NCBI GenBank assembly: GCA_024226555.1
Contig: JAAELO010000848.1
Coordinates: forward strand, 109,921-173,920
Direction of reading: 5' to 3'
Length of the DNA: 64,000 nt
Source: Desulfobacterales bacterium
GTDB taxonomy: Bacteria > Desulfobacterota > Desulfobacteria > Desulfobacterales > JAAELO01
Shown here: piece after piece, positions 44,495-53,907 of the stretch
How positions within the stretch are numbered: position 1 is the first letter of the stretch
Layout: the number at the start of each line of letters is the position of its first letter
The notes under the pieces: model-generated
Seen by the model: only the letters and a program-made list of their open reading frames with translations
The model's database searches: none
Told to the model about the DNA's origin: nothing
Made by a program: the position numbers and the translations under genes

Positions 44495-47400
44495 ATGGAA
44501 AAAATAGCTGTAATCGGAATTTCTTGTCTTTTACCAGGAGCTGGTTCAGAGAAGGAATACTGGCAGAATCTGTTAAAAAACAAGGATTCAAGAACTGATA
44601 TATCTCGTGAGAAGATGGGTTGCGATCCTGATAAATATTTTACCCCTAAAAAAAATATCTCTGATAAATTCTATTGTAAAAAAGGTGGGTTTATAAACGG
44701 TTTCAAAATGACCAGTTCAGATCTAAACGTATCTAAAAGAGATTTATCTATGCTGGATGATGTTTTTAAATGGCCACTCCATACCGCAAGAGAAGCGCTT
44801 CGGGATAGTGGTTATCTTGGGAAAAAAGATGTTTTGAAAAGATGTGGTAATATTCTTGGAAATCTGTCTTTTCCTACTAAATCGTCCAATCATTTCTATC
44901 TGCCCTTATACCAAAAAGAGATAACAGAATCGTTGAAAGAACTTTTTTCAGACGATCATTTTACCCTTTCAAAATTTAATCCTGATATTGAGTTATCTAA
45001 AGAAAATATAAATAATGCAGGAAGACCTGCAGAGTTTGTTTCGAAAGCTTTATCACTTGGCGGTACAAACTTTGCCTTGGATGCAGCATGTGCTTCTTCA
45101 ATTTATGCTGTAAAAGTTGCCTGTGATTATCTTCTATCCGGTAAGGAAGATCTTATGCTTGCAGGAGCAGTTAGTGCAGCAGATCCTTTCTTTATTAATA
45201 TGGGATTTTCTATATTTCAGGCATATCCTGAAGATGGAGAAAGCAATCCACTGGACAAAAAATCAAATGGATTATTTTCTTCAGAGGGTGCTGGAACATT
45301 CGTACTGAAAAGATATAGTGATGCACTAAGAGATAATGACAAGATTTATGCTATTATTCATGGAACCGGTTTATCTAATGATGGTAAAGGTCAGTCAGTT
45401 TTATCTCCTGGCACAAAAGGTCAGATAAAATCATTTGAAAGAGCATATGAAAACGCCGGTATATCTCCAAAGGATGTTGCATATGTAGAGTGTCATGCTA
45501 CAGGGACTCCTTTAGGTGATAAAGTTGAGGTTGATTCAATAGATACTTTTTTTGGTAAATTCGACCATTCTCCAAAAATTGGATCAGTTAAATCCAATCT
45601 TGGACATCTCTTAACTGCTGCAAGTATGGCAGGTATGATAAAAGTAATAATGTCTTTAAAAGAAAATAATATCCCGGCAACTATAAACCTCAAAGACCCT
45701 CAGATATCAAAAAATGGTGTTGTATCAAATCAAAGTTTTTTAAAGAAAAATACTGAACTAAAAGGGAACAAACAAATTGCAGCTGTTAGTGGATTTGGTT
45801 TTGGCGGGACAAATGGACATATAATATTAGAGCATAAAGACAAGCAATCATTAGTTGAAGATAAAACAGATCTAAAAAAAGAGAAGTTAAAAAAAACAGA
45901 AAATAAAATTGCTATTGTTGGAATGGACGTGCATTTTGGGAGGTTTGATACTTTAGAAAAATTTGAATCTGCTATTTATGATGGAAAAAACAGTTTCAGA
46001 AATTTACCCGAAAAGAGATGGATGGGTCTCGATAAAAACAGTGATCTTTTAAAAGAGTATGGACTAACAGGTGGTAAGCCTCCAAAGGGTTCTTATATTG
46101 AGAGTTTTGATCTTGATTGTCTAAGGTTTAAAATCCCACCAAATCCTGATGACAGGTTAATTCCGCAACAACTACTTATTCTTAAAGTTGCTGATAGGGC
46201 ACTTCTACGAACTAATATCAAGGAAGGGGCTAATGTTGCTGTAATTATTGCAATGGGAACAGAGCCGGAATTGCATAGATTCAGGGGGAGAGTAAATCTT
46301 CAGACCCAGTTTGAAGATACTTTTAAAAATTTAGATCATGGAAAAGGTCTTTCTAATATTACAGAAATTAGTAAAGATTCTGTCCATAATGCAGCAAAAG
46401 TAAATCAATATACCAGTTTTATTGGTAATATAATGGCTTCAAGATTATCTTCGGTCTGGGATTTTTCAGGACCATCATTTACAGTTTCCTCTGAGGAGCT
46501 TTCTGTGTTCAGAGCAATTGAGTATGCACAGATTATGCTTGAAAACAGTGACGTGGATGCTGTTGTTGTAGGTGGTGTTGATTTTGCTGGTAGCGTTGAA
46601 AGTGTATTACTTAAAACAAAATATAATGGTTCATTTGTACCGGGTGAAGGTGCAGGAGCAATTGTTTTAAAAAGATATGATGTTGCAGAAAAAGAGAGAG
46701 AGACGATTTATGGGAAAATCGAAAATATCAGTTTCTCAGAAAATATTGAAGATTTTAAATCAAATGGGTTTGATCTTGATTATGTGGAATTTGCAACCGG
46801 GATACCTACAGAAAAGAGAATAAAAGATAAACTTAGTTCCATGAATGGAAATGAATTTTTAGCAGGATCAGTTCAATCAACCATTGGAAACTGTTTTACT
46901 GCGGCAGGGATTGCAGGTTTTATTAAAACTGTAATTTGTATGAGTAAGGGATTTTTACCCGCAAACAGTTTAAATAAAATGGAATCAAGTACAAAAAGTA
47001 AAGACTGGAACTCAGAAAAAACAGCGGCTGTGTTTGGTTCCACTAAGAATTATTCTTCTCTTATAGTAGTTTCAGGAGATAGTGAAAATAAAGATATAAC
47101 TGATTGTCGAAAATCTGAAAAGAGAAGTCTTATTCATAAAATTCATACTGGTGGAAAGATAATCAGAGATTTAATTGTAACGGAAGAAAATAGAAAAAAA
47201 TATTCAAATTTTATACATAATAAAATCGCAAAAAAAGCTGAACCTTCAAAAATATCAACAAATGTGGTTGAAATAAAAAGGGATAATATGCCGGAAATTG
47301 TAGAGGAAAATTTGTCGTTAGTTAGTAAGGGGCACATGACATTTTTAAAAACAAGGCGAGAAGCAATGGGTGAAATTTCAACTCTAATAAAAAATCAGAT

Positions 47401-49924
47401 TACAGGAAGTGATTTTTTAGAAGAGAATTTGGATTTTACCATGAAACATATATCCGTTCATGCAAAAGAGAGGGTACATGAAATAGTTTATGATGATGTT
47501 TTAGAATTAAAAAATTATGTGGAAACTAAAAAAACATTTGTTTCTAATGTTAAGGAAGATGGTGTTATATGGGATGAAAAGGATCTCCTTGAATTTGCAG
47601 GTGGAAAAATCTCAAATGTTTTTGGCAAAGAGTATAGCATAATAGATACATATAAAAGATGTGTAAGATTACCCCTACCACCTTATCTGCTTGTTACAAG
47701 AGTAACAAAGCTCGATGGTAAAGTTGGAGAGTTCAAACCATCTACAATGACAACGGAGTATGATATTCCTAAGAACTCCTGGTATGGTATTGATGGACAA
47801 ATACCATGGGCTGTTTCAGTGGAATCCGGACAGTGCGACCTTCTTCTTATTAGTTATCTTGGGATAGATTTTGAGTGTAAGGGAGACAGGGTGTACAGGC
47901 TTCTTGATTGTACTCTGACATTCCTTGACGATATACCAATGGAAGGTGATACTTTAAGATATGATATTAGCATTAACTCCTATGCCCGAAATGGTGGAAG
48001 TCTTCTTTTCTTTTTCAGTTACGAGTGTTTTGTCGGTGACAAGATGGTTCTTAAAATGGACGGGGGTTGTGCCGGTTTTTTTACAGATGAAGAACTCGAT
48101 GCAGGAAAAGGTATAATAATAACTGATGAAGAGATAGAAGTCAGAAAAAAGATAGAGAAAAAATCTTTTAATACATATCTAACATGCACTAAAAAAGAAT
48201 TTGATCGAAAAGATCTTTTGAAAATTACAAGCGGTAAACCTTCTGAGTGCTTTGGTAAATCATATGATCAGAAAGGTCTTAATGCATCTTTGAGATTTGC
48301 TTCTGAAGAGATGTTGATGATAGACAGGGTTGTGGATATTGACATTAATGGTGGTGCTTATGGTCTCGGTGCTATTCATGCAGAGAAGATATTAAAGAAA
48401 GATGACTGGTATTTCCCATGCCATTTTAAAGATGATGAGGTGATGGCAGGCTCTTTAATGTCTGAAGGTTGCGGTCAGCTGCTTCAGTTTTTTCTTTTAT
48501 ATCTTGGAATGCAGACTCAAACAGTGGATGCAAGATTTCAACCAATACCAAATCTTCCTCAAAAAGTGAGATGCAGAGGTCAGGTTGTACCAGTTGATGC
48601 TATATTAACATATAAACTTGAAATTAAAGAGATTGGAACTTCTTCAAAACCATATGCAATTGCTGATATTGATATAATATTAGATGGTAAAATCGTTGTT
48701 GATTTTAAAAACCTGGGTGTTCAGATAAAAGAGAAGGTTGATTCTGATCCTTATAAATCTAATATAACCATTCCTCTGAAAAAAGAGCTTTACACGAAAA
48801 AGCAATTGGAAAATTTTGCCACAGGTTCTTTGGAGGTATGTTTTGGTGAAAAATATAAAATATATGAAGGACGAGATGCCCCAAGAACCCCAAATGGTGA
48901 TCTTCAGCTTATAAGCCGGGTTATGGAATTTAATGGAACGCCACTTGATTTTAAAAATGTAGGGGAAGTAGTAACAGAGTACGATGTTCCTGAAGGTGCA
49001 TGGTATTTTAAAGATAACTCAAATCCATACATGCCATACTCAGTAATAATGGAGATAGCTCTTCAGCCTTGTGGATTTGTTTCCTGTGTGATGGAAACAA
49101 CTCTGATGTTTCCTGAAACAGATTTTTACTTCCGTAATCTGGATGGAAAAGGTGAATATCTTTGTGATATTGATCTTAGGGGAAAAACAATTACAAACAA
49201 ATCAAGACTTCTTTCCACATCATCAATGACCGATACTATTATCCAGACATTTGATTTTGAGTTAAGTGTTGATGGTATACCTTTTTATAAAGGTGATGCA
49301 GTTTTTGGATATTTTGTAGCATCTGCTCTGACTAATCAGGTTGGACTTGATAATGGGATAGATAATCACCCCATGACAGATAAAAAGTATCTTAAAGGAA
49401 AATATGATAGTCTGGATCTAAATGATTTTAAGACTAGGGAAGCTTTTTTTGATAAAAAGGTTGAAAAACCATTGTATCACCTTGCTAAAGATCAACTTGA
49501 CCTTCTTAACAGTACTGTTCTTATTGACCATACAGGCGGTGAAAAGAATCTTGGTTATATTTACGCTGATAAGTTGATAGATATTTCTGACTGGTATTTT
49601 AAGTTTCATTTCTTTCAGGATCCTGTTATGCCAGGTTCACTTGGTATAGAAACAATGCTTCAGGCTATTCAGATATATATTCTTAAGTGTGATCTTGGAA
49701 AAGGATTTAAATCTCCAAAATTCTCACAAAATTTGTCAGAGACAAAGTGGTGCTACAGAGGGCAGATAAATCCTGAAGTAGATTCCATGGCTATAGAAGT
49801 ACATATAACAGGTATTGAAAAATCGGATGGCAAAATCACAGTTTTTGCAGATTCAAGTTTATGGAAAGAGAAGATCAGAATTTATGAAGCTAAAAATCTT
49901 TCTGTTACAATTTGTGAGAGCTAA
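44495..49924 (+). CDS. pfaC: PUFA synthase PfaC: KS-CLF-DH-DH
   Basis: The 1809-residue subunit has an active ketosynthase (about 1-430, Cys 199 in DAACASSIYAV, His in ECHATGTPLGD and KSNLGHLLTAA). Next is a chain-length factor (about 460-850) in which Glu 668 stands where KS has Cys (VSSEELSV) and the His motifs are lost (FATGIPTE, VQSTIGNC). A linker follows (about 860-1040), then four FabA-like hotdog folds arranged as two double-hotdog dehydratase/isomerase units. Catalytic His are 1310 (WYFPCHFKDDEVMAGS) and 1705 (WYFKFHFFQDPVMPGS). In FabA-like enzymes the partner fold supplies the acidic residue. These DH units make the trans-2/cis-3 double bonds kept in the PUFA. It lies 23 bp after pfaB. 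Confidence 0.96.
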   Translation: MEKIAVIGISCLLPGAGSEKEYWQNLLKNKDSRTDISREKMGCDPDKYFTPKKNISDKFYCKKGGFINGFKMTSSDLNVSKRDLSMLDDVFKWPLHTAREALRDSGYLGKKDVLKRCGNILGNLSFPTKSSNHFYLPLYQKEITESLKELFSDDHFTLSKFNPDIELSKENINNAGRPAEFVSKALSLGGTNFALDAACASSIYAVKVACDYLLSGKEDLMLAGAVSAADPFFINMGFSIFQAYPEDGESNPLDKKSNGLFSSEGAGTFVLKRYSDALRDNDKIYAIIHGTGLSNDGKGQSVLSPGTKGQIKSFERAYENAGISPKDVAYVECHATGTPLGDKVEVDSIDTFFGKFDHSPKIGSVKSNLGHLLTAASMAGMIKVIMSLKENNIPATINLKDPQISKNGVVSNQSFLKKNTELKGNKQIAAVSGFGFGGTNGHIILEHKDKQSLVEDKTDLKKEKLKKTENKIAIVGMDVHFGRFDTLEKFESAIYDGKNSFRNLPEKRWMGLDKNSDLLKEYGLTGGKPPKGSYIESFDLDCLRFKIPPNPDDRLIPQQLLILKVADRALLRTNIKEGANVAVIIAMGTEPELHRFRGRVNLQTQFEDTFKNLDHGKGLSNITEISKDSVHNAAKVNQYTSFIGNIMASRLSSVWDFSGPSFTVSSEELSVFRAIEYAQIMLENSDVDAVVVGGVDFAGSVESVLLKTKYNGSFVPGEGAGAIVLKRYDVAEKERETIYGKIENISFSENIEDFKSNGFDLDYVEFATGIPTEKRIKDKLSSMNGNEFLAGSVQSTIGNCFTAAGIAGFIKTVICMSKGFLPANSLNKMESSTKSKDWNSEKTAAVFGSTKNYSSLIVVSGDSENKDITDCRKSEKRSLIHKIHTGGKIIRDLIVTEENRKKYSNFIHNKIAKKAEPSKISTNVVEIKRDNMPEIVEENLSLVSKGHMTFLKTRREAMGEISTLIKNQITGSDFLEENLDFTMKHISVHAKERVHEIVYDDVLELKNYVETKKTFVSNVKEDGVIWDEKDLLEFAGGKISNVFGKEYSIIDTYKRCVRLPLPPYLLVTRVTKLDGKVGEFKPSTMTTEYDIPKNSWYGIDGQIPWAVSVESGQCDLLLISYLGIDFECKGDRVYRLLDCTLTFLDDIPMEGDTLRYDISINSYARNGGSLLFFFSYECFVGDKMVLKMDGGCAGFFTDEELDAGKGIIITDEEIEVRKKIEKKSFNTYLTCTKKEFDRKDLLKITSGKPSECFGKSYDQKGLNASLRFASEEMLMIDRVVDIDINGGAYGLGAIHAEKILKKDDWYFPCHFKDDEVMAGSLMSEGCGQLLQFFLLYLGMQTQTVDARFQPIPNLPQKVRCRGQVVPVDAILTYKLEIKEIGTSSKPYAIADIDIILDGKIVVDFKNLGVQIKEKVDSDPYKSNITIPLKKELYTKKQLENFATGSLEVCFGEKYKIYEGRDAPRTPNGDLQLISRVMEFNGTPLDFKNVGEVVTEYDVPEGAWYFKDNSNPYMPYSVIMEIALQPCGFVSCVMETTLMFPETDFYFRNLDGKGEYLCDIDLRGKTITNKSRLLSTSSMTDTIIQTFDFELSVDGIPFYKGDAVFGYFVASALTNQVGLDNGIDNHPMTDKKYLKGKYDSLDLNDFKTREAFFDKKVEKPLYHLAKDQLDLLNSTVLIDHTGGEKNLGYIYADKLIDISDWYFKFHFFQDPVMPGSLGIETMLQAIQIYILKCDLGKGFKSPKFSQNLSETKWCYRGQINPEVDSMAIEVHITGIEKSDGKITVFADSSLWKEKIRIYEAKNLSVTICES

Positions 49925-49978
49925 AAAAACACCAATTGAGTAGTGACTAAATCAGATATTAATAGGAGAATCTTGATA

Positions 49979-51583
49979 ATGACATTAGGATATTCAGAAT
50001 CGGCTAAGACTGATTATAATTGTGAAATACCGGAAAATGCCATCGCTTTTGATGAGAAAAACATGATGGAAAAACTTCTTAACCTTGATAAACCCTGTTT
50101 TGCAGTCAAGACCGATAAAGGAATAGGTCTTTGTAATGACGGCTCTTTTGGCTCAGGAGATAGTGAAACTCTTGCATATATACCACCTTTCTCTGATAAA
50201 AATTTTGGTGATACCCAATTCCAAAATGATTATGGTACAAAATACTGCCTTTATGGTGGTGCTATGGCAAATGGAATCGCATCAGAAGAGATGGTTATAG
50301 AACTTGGAAAAAATGGTTTTTTTGGTTCTTTTGGATCAGCAGGTCTTATCCCATCAAGAGTGGAAGAAGCTATAATTAAAATTCAAAAAGCCCTTCCTGA
50401 AGGTCCTTATGCTTTTAACCTGATACATAGCCCAAGTGAACCAGCAATGGAGCAGGGAGCAGTTGATCTGTATTTAAAATACAAAGTCAGGTGCATCGAA
50501 GCTGCTGCATATATGGCTCTTACCCTTCCAATCGTACAATACAGAGTGTCTGGGTTATCATTAGATAACGATAATAAGGTTGTTATAAAAAACAGAATAA
50601 TAGCTAAAATATCAAGAAAAGAGGTAGCAACAAGATTTATGCAGCCTGCTCCTCAAAAAATATTGAAAAAACTTCTTGAAAAAGGACTGATTACAGATGA
50701 GCAGGCGGAGCTTTCGCAGAGAGTTCCAATGGCTGATGATATAACAGTTGAAGCTGATTCAGGAGGCCATACTGACAACAGACCACTTGTTTCGCTTTTA
50801 CCCTCTATTTTAAGTTTAAAGGCTGTAATTCAGGATAAGTTTAATTATGATATTCCAGTAAGAATCGGAGCAGGTGGTGGAGTTGGAACACCGGAAGCTG
50901 CTCTTGCAACTTTTATGATGGGAGCATCATACGTTGTAACTGGTTCAGTCAATCAGGGTTGTATTGAATCGGGAACCTCAGAGCATGTGAAAAAACTTCT
51001 TTCAACAATTGATATGGCAGATGTTATTATGGCGCCAGCTGCTGATATGTTTGAAATGGGTGTTGAGGTTCAGGTTCTAAAGAGAGGTTCTCTTTTTCCA
51101 ATGAGAGCTGCAAAGCTTTATGATATCTATAATAGTTGTGAATCCATCGAAACAATACCAACTGTTGAGCGTGAAAAGATAGAAAAAACTGTTTTTAAAA
51201 AGAGCCTGGATGAAATATGGAGCGACACAGTTGCTTTTTTCGAAGAGAGAGATCCTGCTCAAATTAAAAAAGCTGAGGAAAATCCAAAACGGAAAATGGC
51301 ACTTATTTTCAGGTGGTATCTTGGTCTGTCATCAAGGTGGGCAAACATTGGTGAAAAAGGTCGTGAGATGGATTATCAGATCTGGTGTGGTGCTGCCATG
51401 GGTGCTTTCAACTCATGGGTAAATGGAACCTACCTTGAAAGTCATGAGAACAGGAAAGTAGTGAATGTTAACAGAAATATTTTAAAGGGTGCTGCTCTTT
51501 TTTATAGATTACAATCTCTTAAAAATCAGGGAATTGAGTTTCCTTTTTCAATGAATAGATATATACCTCAAAAATCATTTTAA
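49979..51583 (+). CDS. pfaD: PfaD-type enoyl reductase, second copy (operonic)
   Basis: The 534-residue FMN-binding TIM-barrel enzyme shares with the first copy GTKYCLYGGAMANGIASEEM, MADDITVEADSGGHTDNRPL, RIGAGGGVGTPEAALATFMM, APAADMFEMGVEVQVLKRGS and MALIFRWYLGLSSRWANIGE. I prefer the ATG at 49979 over the GTG at 49943, because TAGGAGA lies about 10 nt before the ATG. It is the last gene of pfaA-B-C-D, and thus the canonical PfaD of this synthase. Its C-terminal part (about 400-534) is the extra domain typical of PfaD. A hairpin follows the gene. Confidence 0.96.
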   Translation: MTLGYSESAKTDYNCEIPENAIAFDEKNMMEKLLNLDKPCFAVKTDKGIGLCNDGSFGSGDSETLAYIPPFSDKNFGDTQFQNDYGTKYCLYGGAMANGIASEEMVIELGKNGFFGSFGSAGLIPSRVEEAIIKIQKALPEGPYAFNLIHSPSEPAMEQGAVDLYLKYKVRCIEAAAYMALTLPIVQYRVSGLSLDNDNKVVIKNRIIAKISRKEVATRFMQPAPQKILKKLLEKGLITDEQAELSQRVPMADDITVEADSGGHTDNRPLVSLLPSILSLKAVIQDKFNYDIPVRIGAGGGVGTPEAALATFMMGASYVVTGSVNQGCIESGTSEHVKKLLSTIDMADVIMAPAADMFEMGVEVQVLKRGSLFPMRAAKLYDIYNSCESIETIPTVEREKIEKTVFKKSLDEIWSDTVAFFEERDPAQIKKAEENPKRKMALIFRWYLGLSSRWANIGEKGREMDYQIWCGAAMGAFNSWVNGTYLESHENRKVVNVNRNILKGAALFYRLQSLKNQGIEFPFSMNRYIPQKSF

Positions 51584-51597
51584 AATTATTAGAAACC

Positions 51598-51630
51598 GAT
51601 CCGGAATTTTCTTTAAATTTCGGATCTTTA
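51598..51630 (+). terminator. Putative terminator of the pfa operon
   Basis: A stem GATCCGGAATT / AATTTCGGATC (one G-U pair) with a short loop follows the stop of the operonic pfaD by 14 bp. The T tract after it is weak (TTTA), so termination may be partial. Confidence 0.55.
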
Positions 51631-51646
51631 AAAAAGAAAGCTCTAA

Positions 51647-52894
51647 ATGAAATTCGATAAATATTATATCTCAGATGCAATAAAAAAAAATCTTAAAGAA
51701 CTTGGTTTTTTTAGACCAACAGACATTCAGTACAAAGCAATTCCCTCAATATTAAAAGGTGAGGATGTTCTTGCAATTGCTCAAACAGGAACCGGAAAAA
51801 CAGCTGCTTTTGCAATTCCAATCATAGATACAATTCACAAGGCTAAATCAAGTAAAAGATCAGATGGAATTAAATGTATTGTAATGGTTCCAACCAGAGA
51901 GTTATCAATGCAGATCGGTGAAGTTTTTGCCAAACTCGCAAAGCATACTAAGGTCAAAACCATGGATTTAATCGGAGGAGTTGATCAGGAATCTCAGGTG
52001 GACAGGCTTACTGCAGGAATTGATATACTAACCACAACTCCGGGAAGAATGTTTGATCTTATTAATCAGGGATTTTTAGATGTTTCAAAGGTTAATACGT
52101 TTGTTCTTGATGAAGCAGACCATATGCTTGATTTGGGTTTTATAAAAGATATTGAGTATATAAAGAATAAACTTAAAAGAAAGCACCAAACTCTTTTCTT
52201 TTCTGCAACAATAAATAAAAGCATAAAGAAATTAGCTTTTTCACAGGTTAAGAGTAATGCAATCAGAATTCAAATTTCACCGGAAGACCCTGTATCCAAG
52301 AATGTTACTCACTTTGTCATGTACGTTGAGATGGATGATAAAAGGTTCTTTCTCGAAAAATTTATAAAAGAAAACCCTGATAGTAAAGTAGTTGTGTTTG
52401 TTAGAACCAGAGTGAGAGCTGAAAGAGTTTTAAAAGCTATGGAAAGAGTGGGTATTAAAACTATCTCAATACATGGTGAAAAGGAACAGGATCTACGTAC
52501 AGATGCCATGAAAGAGATAAAAGAAGGAAGATGCAACATTTTAATTGCAACGGATGTAAGTGCAAGAGGTATTGATATTCCGGATGTTGATTATGTTATT
52601 AATTATGACCTTCCGGATGTTACAGAATATTATGTCCACAGAGTTGGAAGAACAGGTCGTGGTTTTAATAAGGGAGAAGCGATTTCTTTTTGTAGTGAGA
52701 GGGAAAAACCCCTTTTAGACGAGATTAATGAGTTTCTTAATAAAAAAATTGAAGTGATAAATGTATCAAAAAAAGAGTATGCAACAGTTCTTGAGGAACA
52801 AAAAGATTTAACTATTGATGAGATGATAAAGGAACAAGAAGAGTGGGAAGTTGATAAAAAGAAGAAGAAGAAGAAAAAAAGAAAGAAAAAATAA
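51647..52894 (+). CDS. DEAD-box ATP-dependent RNA helicase, RhlE-like
   Basis: The 415-residue protein contains the helicase motifs in order: Q motif (FRPTDIQYKAIPSIL), motif I AQTGTGKT (46-52), PTRELSMQ, motif II LDEADHMLD, motif III SATI, and motif VI HRVGRTGRGF, followed by a short linker and a strongly basic C-terminal tail of about 13 Lys/Arg residues. It unwinds RNA duplexes or remodels ribonucleoprotein, and the basic tail is typical of RhlE/RhlB-type members that bind RNA. It is about 60 bp after the pfa operon, in the same direction but separated by a hairpin. Confidence 0.94.
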   Translation: MKFDKYYISDAIKKNLKELGFFRPTDIQYKAIPSILKGEDVLAIAQTGTGKTAAFAIPIIDTIHKAKSSKRSDGIKCIVMVPTRELSMQIGEVFAKLAKHTKVKTMDLIGGVDQESQVDRLTAGIDILTTTPGRMFDLINQGFLDVSKVNTFVLDEADHMLDLGFIKDIEYIKNKLKRKHQTLFFSATINKSIKKLAFSQVKSNAIRIQISPEDPVSKNVTHFVMYVEMDDKRFFLEKFIKENPDSKVVVFVRTRVRAERVLKAMERVGIKTISIHGEKEQDLRTDAMKEIKEGRCNILIATDVSARGIDIPDVDYVINYDLPDVTEYYVHRVGRTGRGFNKGEAISFCSEREKPLLDEINEFLNKKIEVINVSKKEYATVLEEQKDLTIDEMIKEQEEWEVDKKKKKKKKRKKK

Positions 52895-52911
52895 TTTTCG
52901 AAATAGTAACA

Positions 52912-53042
52912 GGGAACCTCTAATAATTAGAATTTTGATTGAAATACAAGGCTGAGAAAAAAATAACGAGCTGATTTTTACAACAGTTCTTTTTTTTGAA
53001 GAACGTAGTAGTTCGGTCAAAAGGCAGTTATTAGAGATTCCC
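52912..53042 (+). repeat. GGGAACC-family palindromic repeat (about 131 bp), most regular copy
   Basis: Left end GGGAACCTCTAATAATTAGA, right end CAGTTATTAGAGATTCCC. Blocks GATTGAAATACAAGGC, AATAACGAGCTGATTTTT and AGTAGTTCGGTCAAAAGG are intact. It lies between the convergent helicase and DksA-like genes, and the TAG stop of the latter is formed by its outermost base pairs. Confidence 0.9.
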
Positions 53043-53380
53043 TACAATTTTTCAGCGCAGGATATACAATATTCTGTACCAGGCATAATCTTTAAGCGAG
53101 CAACAGGTATCTCCTCCTCACAAATTATACAAAGACCAAAATCGGGTTCATCAATAATTGATAGAGCCTGATTAAGTTTTGAGAGAGACTCTTTTGCCTT
53201 TCTTAAAGCCGCTTCATTAATGCTTTTACTGTTAATAGCTTCCATCCGACTGATTCTTCCAATAGCATTATCAGGTGAAATTGGTTGAACAAGTTTTTTA
53301 TATGATTCTATATCTTCATTAACTTTCTTAATCTCATTAATAATCTCAAATTTTAATATTTCTCTGTCATTATTGTTCAA
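53042..53380 (-). CDS. DksA/TraR-family zinc-finger protein
   Basis: The 112-residue protein has a long N-terminal coiled coil (about residues 8-75) and a C-terminal C4 zinc finger: Cys 84 and 87 (CIICEEEIP), Cys 105 and 108 (CISC). DksA and TraR family members insert their coiled coil into the RNA polymerase secondary channel. It is shorter than E. coli DksA (151 residues) and the coiled-coil tip is MEAINSKSINE rather than a clear DxxDxA, so the exact role is open. Its stop codon is created at the edge of the adjacent repeat. It probably forms a unit with the FliG-like gene upstream on the same strand, 27 bp away. Confidence 0.85.
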   Translation of the reverse strand: MNNNDREILKFEIINEIKKVNEDIESYKKLVQPISPDNAIGRISRMEAINSKSINEAALRKAKESLSKLNQALSIIDEPDFGLCIICEEEIPVARLKIMPGTEYCISCAEKL

Positions 53381-53395
53381 AATTCTATCCTAAAT

Positions 53396-53410
53396 TATTA
53401 GAGGGTTCTA
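53396..53410. repeat. Fragment of GGGAACC-family repeat end
   Basis: The sequence TTATTAGAGGGTTC matches one terminal arm of the family, without a partner arm. It overlaps the FliG-like stop region by a few bases. Confidence 0.4.
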
Positions 53411-53818
53411 TACATAAACATCATCATCAATTGAGATTTTACCTTTTCCAATCATATCTGTAATAACATCTAATATCTCATTTCTTGCAGATTCAACTTC
53501 AGACCTTCTAACTGGTCCTAAAATTTCAAGATCATCTCTGATGGTTTCGGCAATCCTTTCAGATACAGAATCATAAACTTTATCACGAAAACTTTTACTG
53601 GTTCCTTTAAGTGATAGAGTTAAAACCTTTCTTGGAACATTCCGGATTATATTAGAAATATCAGAAATATTTAATGTTTCAATATCCTCAAACATAAACA
53701 TTTTTTCACGTATAAGTTTTGCTAATTCGGGGCTTTTTGATTCAATTAGTTCTATAATTTTATCAGCTTTATTCCCCATTTTTCTTAAAATTGTAACAAG
53801 TGTATCTACATTTTTCAT
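53408..53818 (-). CDS. Orphan FliG middle/C-terminal-like protein
   Basis: The 136-residue protein looks like the last 40% of flagellar switch protein FliG: ESKSPELAKLIREKMFMFED corresponds to the FliG middle-domain block, LSLKGTSKSFRDKV to the ALKGAS region, and GPVRRSEVESARNEILDV to the C-terminal LGPVRLSEVEEAQ block. The N-terminal FliF-binding part is absent. The start ATG at 53816 is the only one in frame before the homologous region, and no fliF, fliM or other flagellar genes are near. It may be a paralogue recruited for another rotary or scaffolding task. It lies upstream of the DksA-like gene, separated by a short repeat-like TTATTAGAGGGTTC. Confidence 0.85.
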   Translation of the reverse strand: MKNVDTLVTILRKMGNKADKIIELIESKSPELAKLIREKMFMFEDIETLNISDISNIIRNVPRKVLTLSLKGTSKSFRDKVYDSVSERIAETIRDDLEILGPVRRSEVESARNEILDVITDMIGKGKISIDDDVYV

Positions 53819-53907
53819 ATAAATATAATCCAGATATTAAAAATAAAATATACTTATTTATTGTTACAATTTTATTGATTTAAAGCAAGTTGATAAGAAA
53901 GGAAGTT

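Noticed and set aside
53042..53818. Split full-length FliG
   Set aside because: No N-terminal FliG sequence was seen upstream of 53818; the next 385 bp hold only tRNA-Ala and non-coding DNA.
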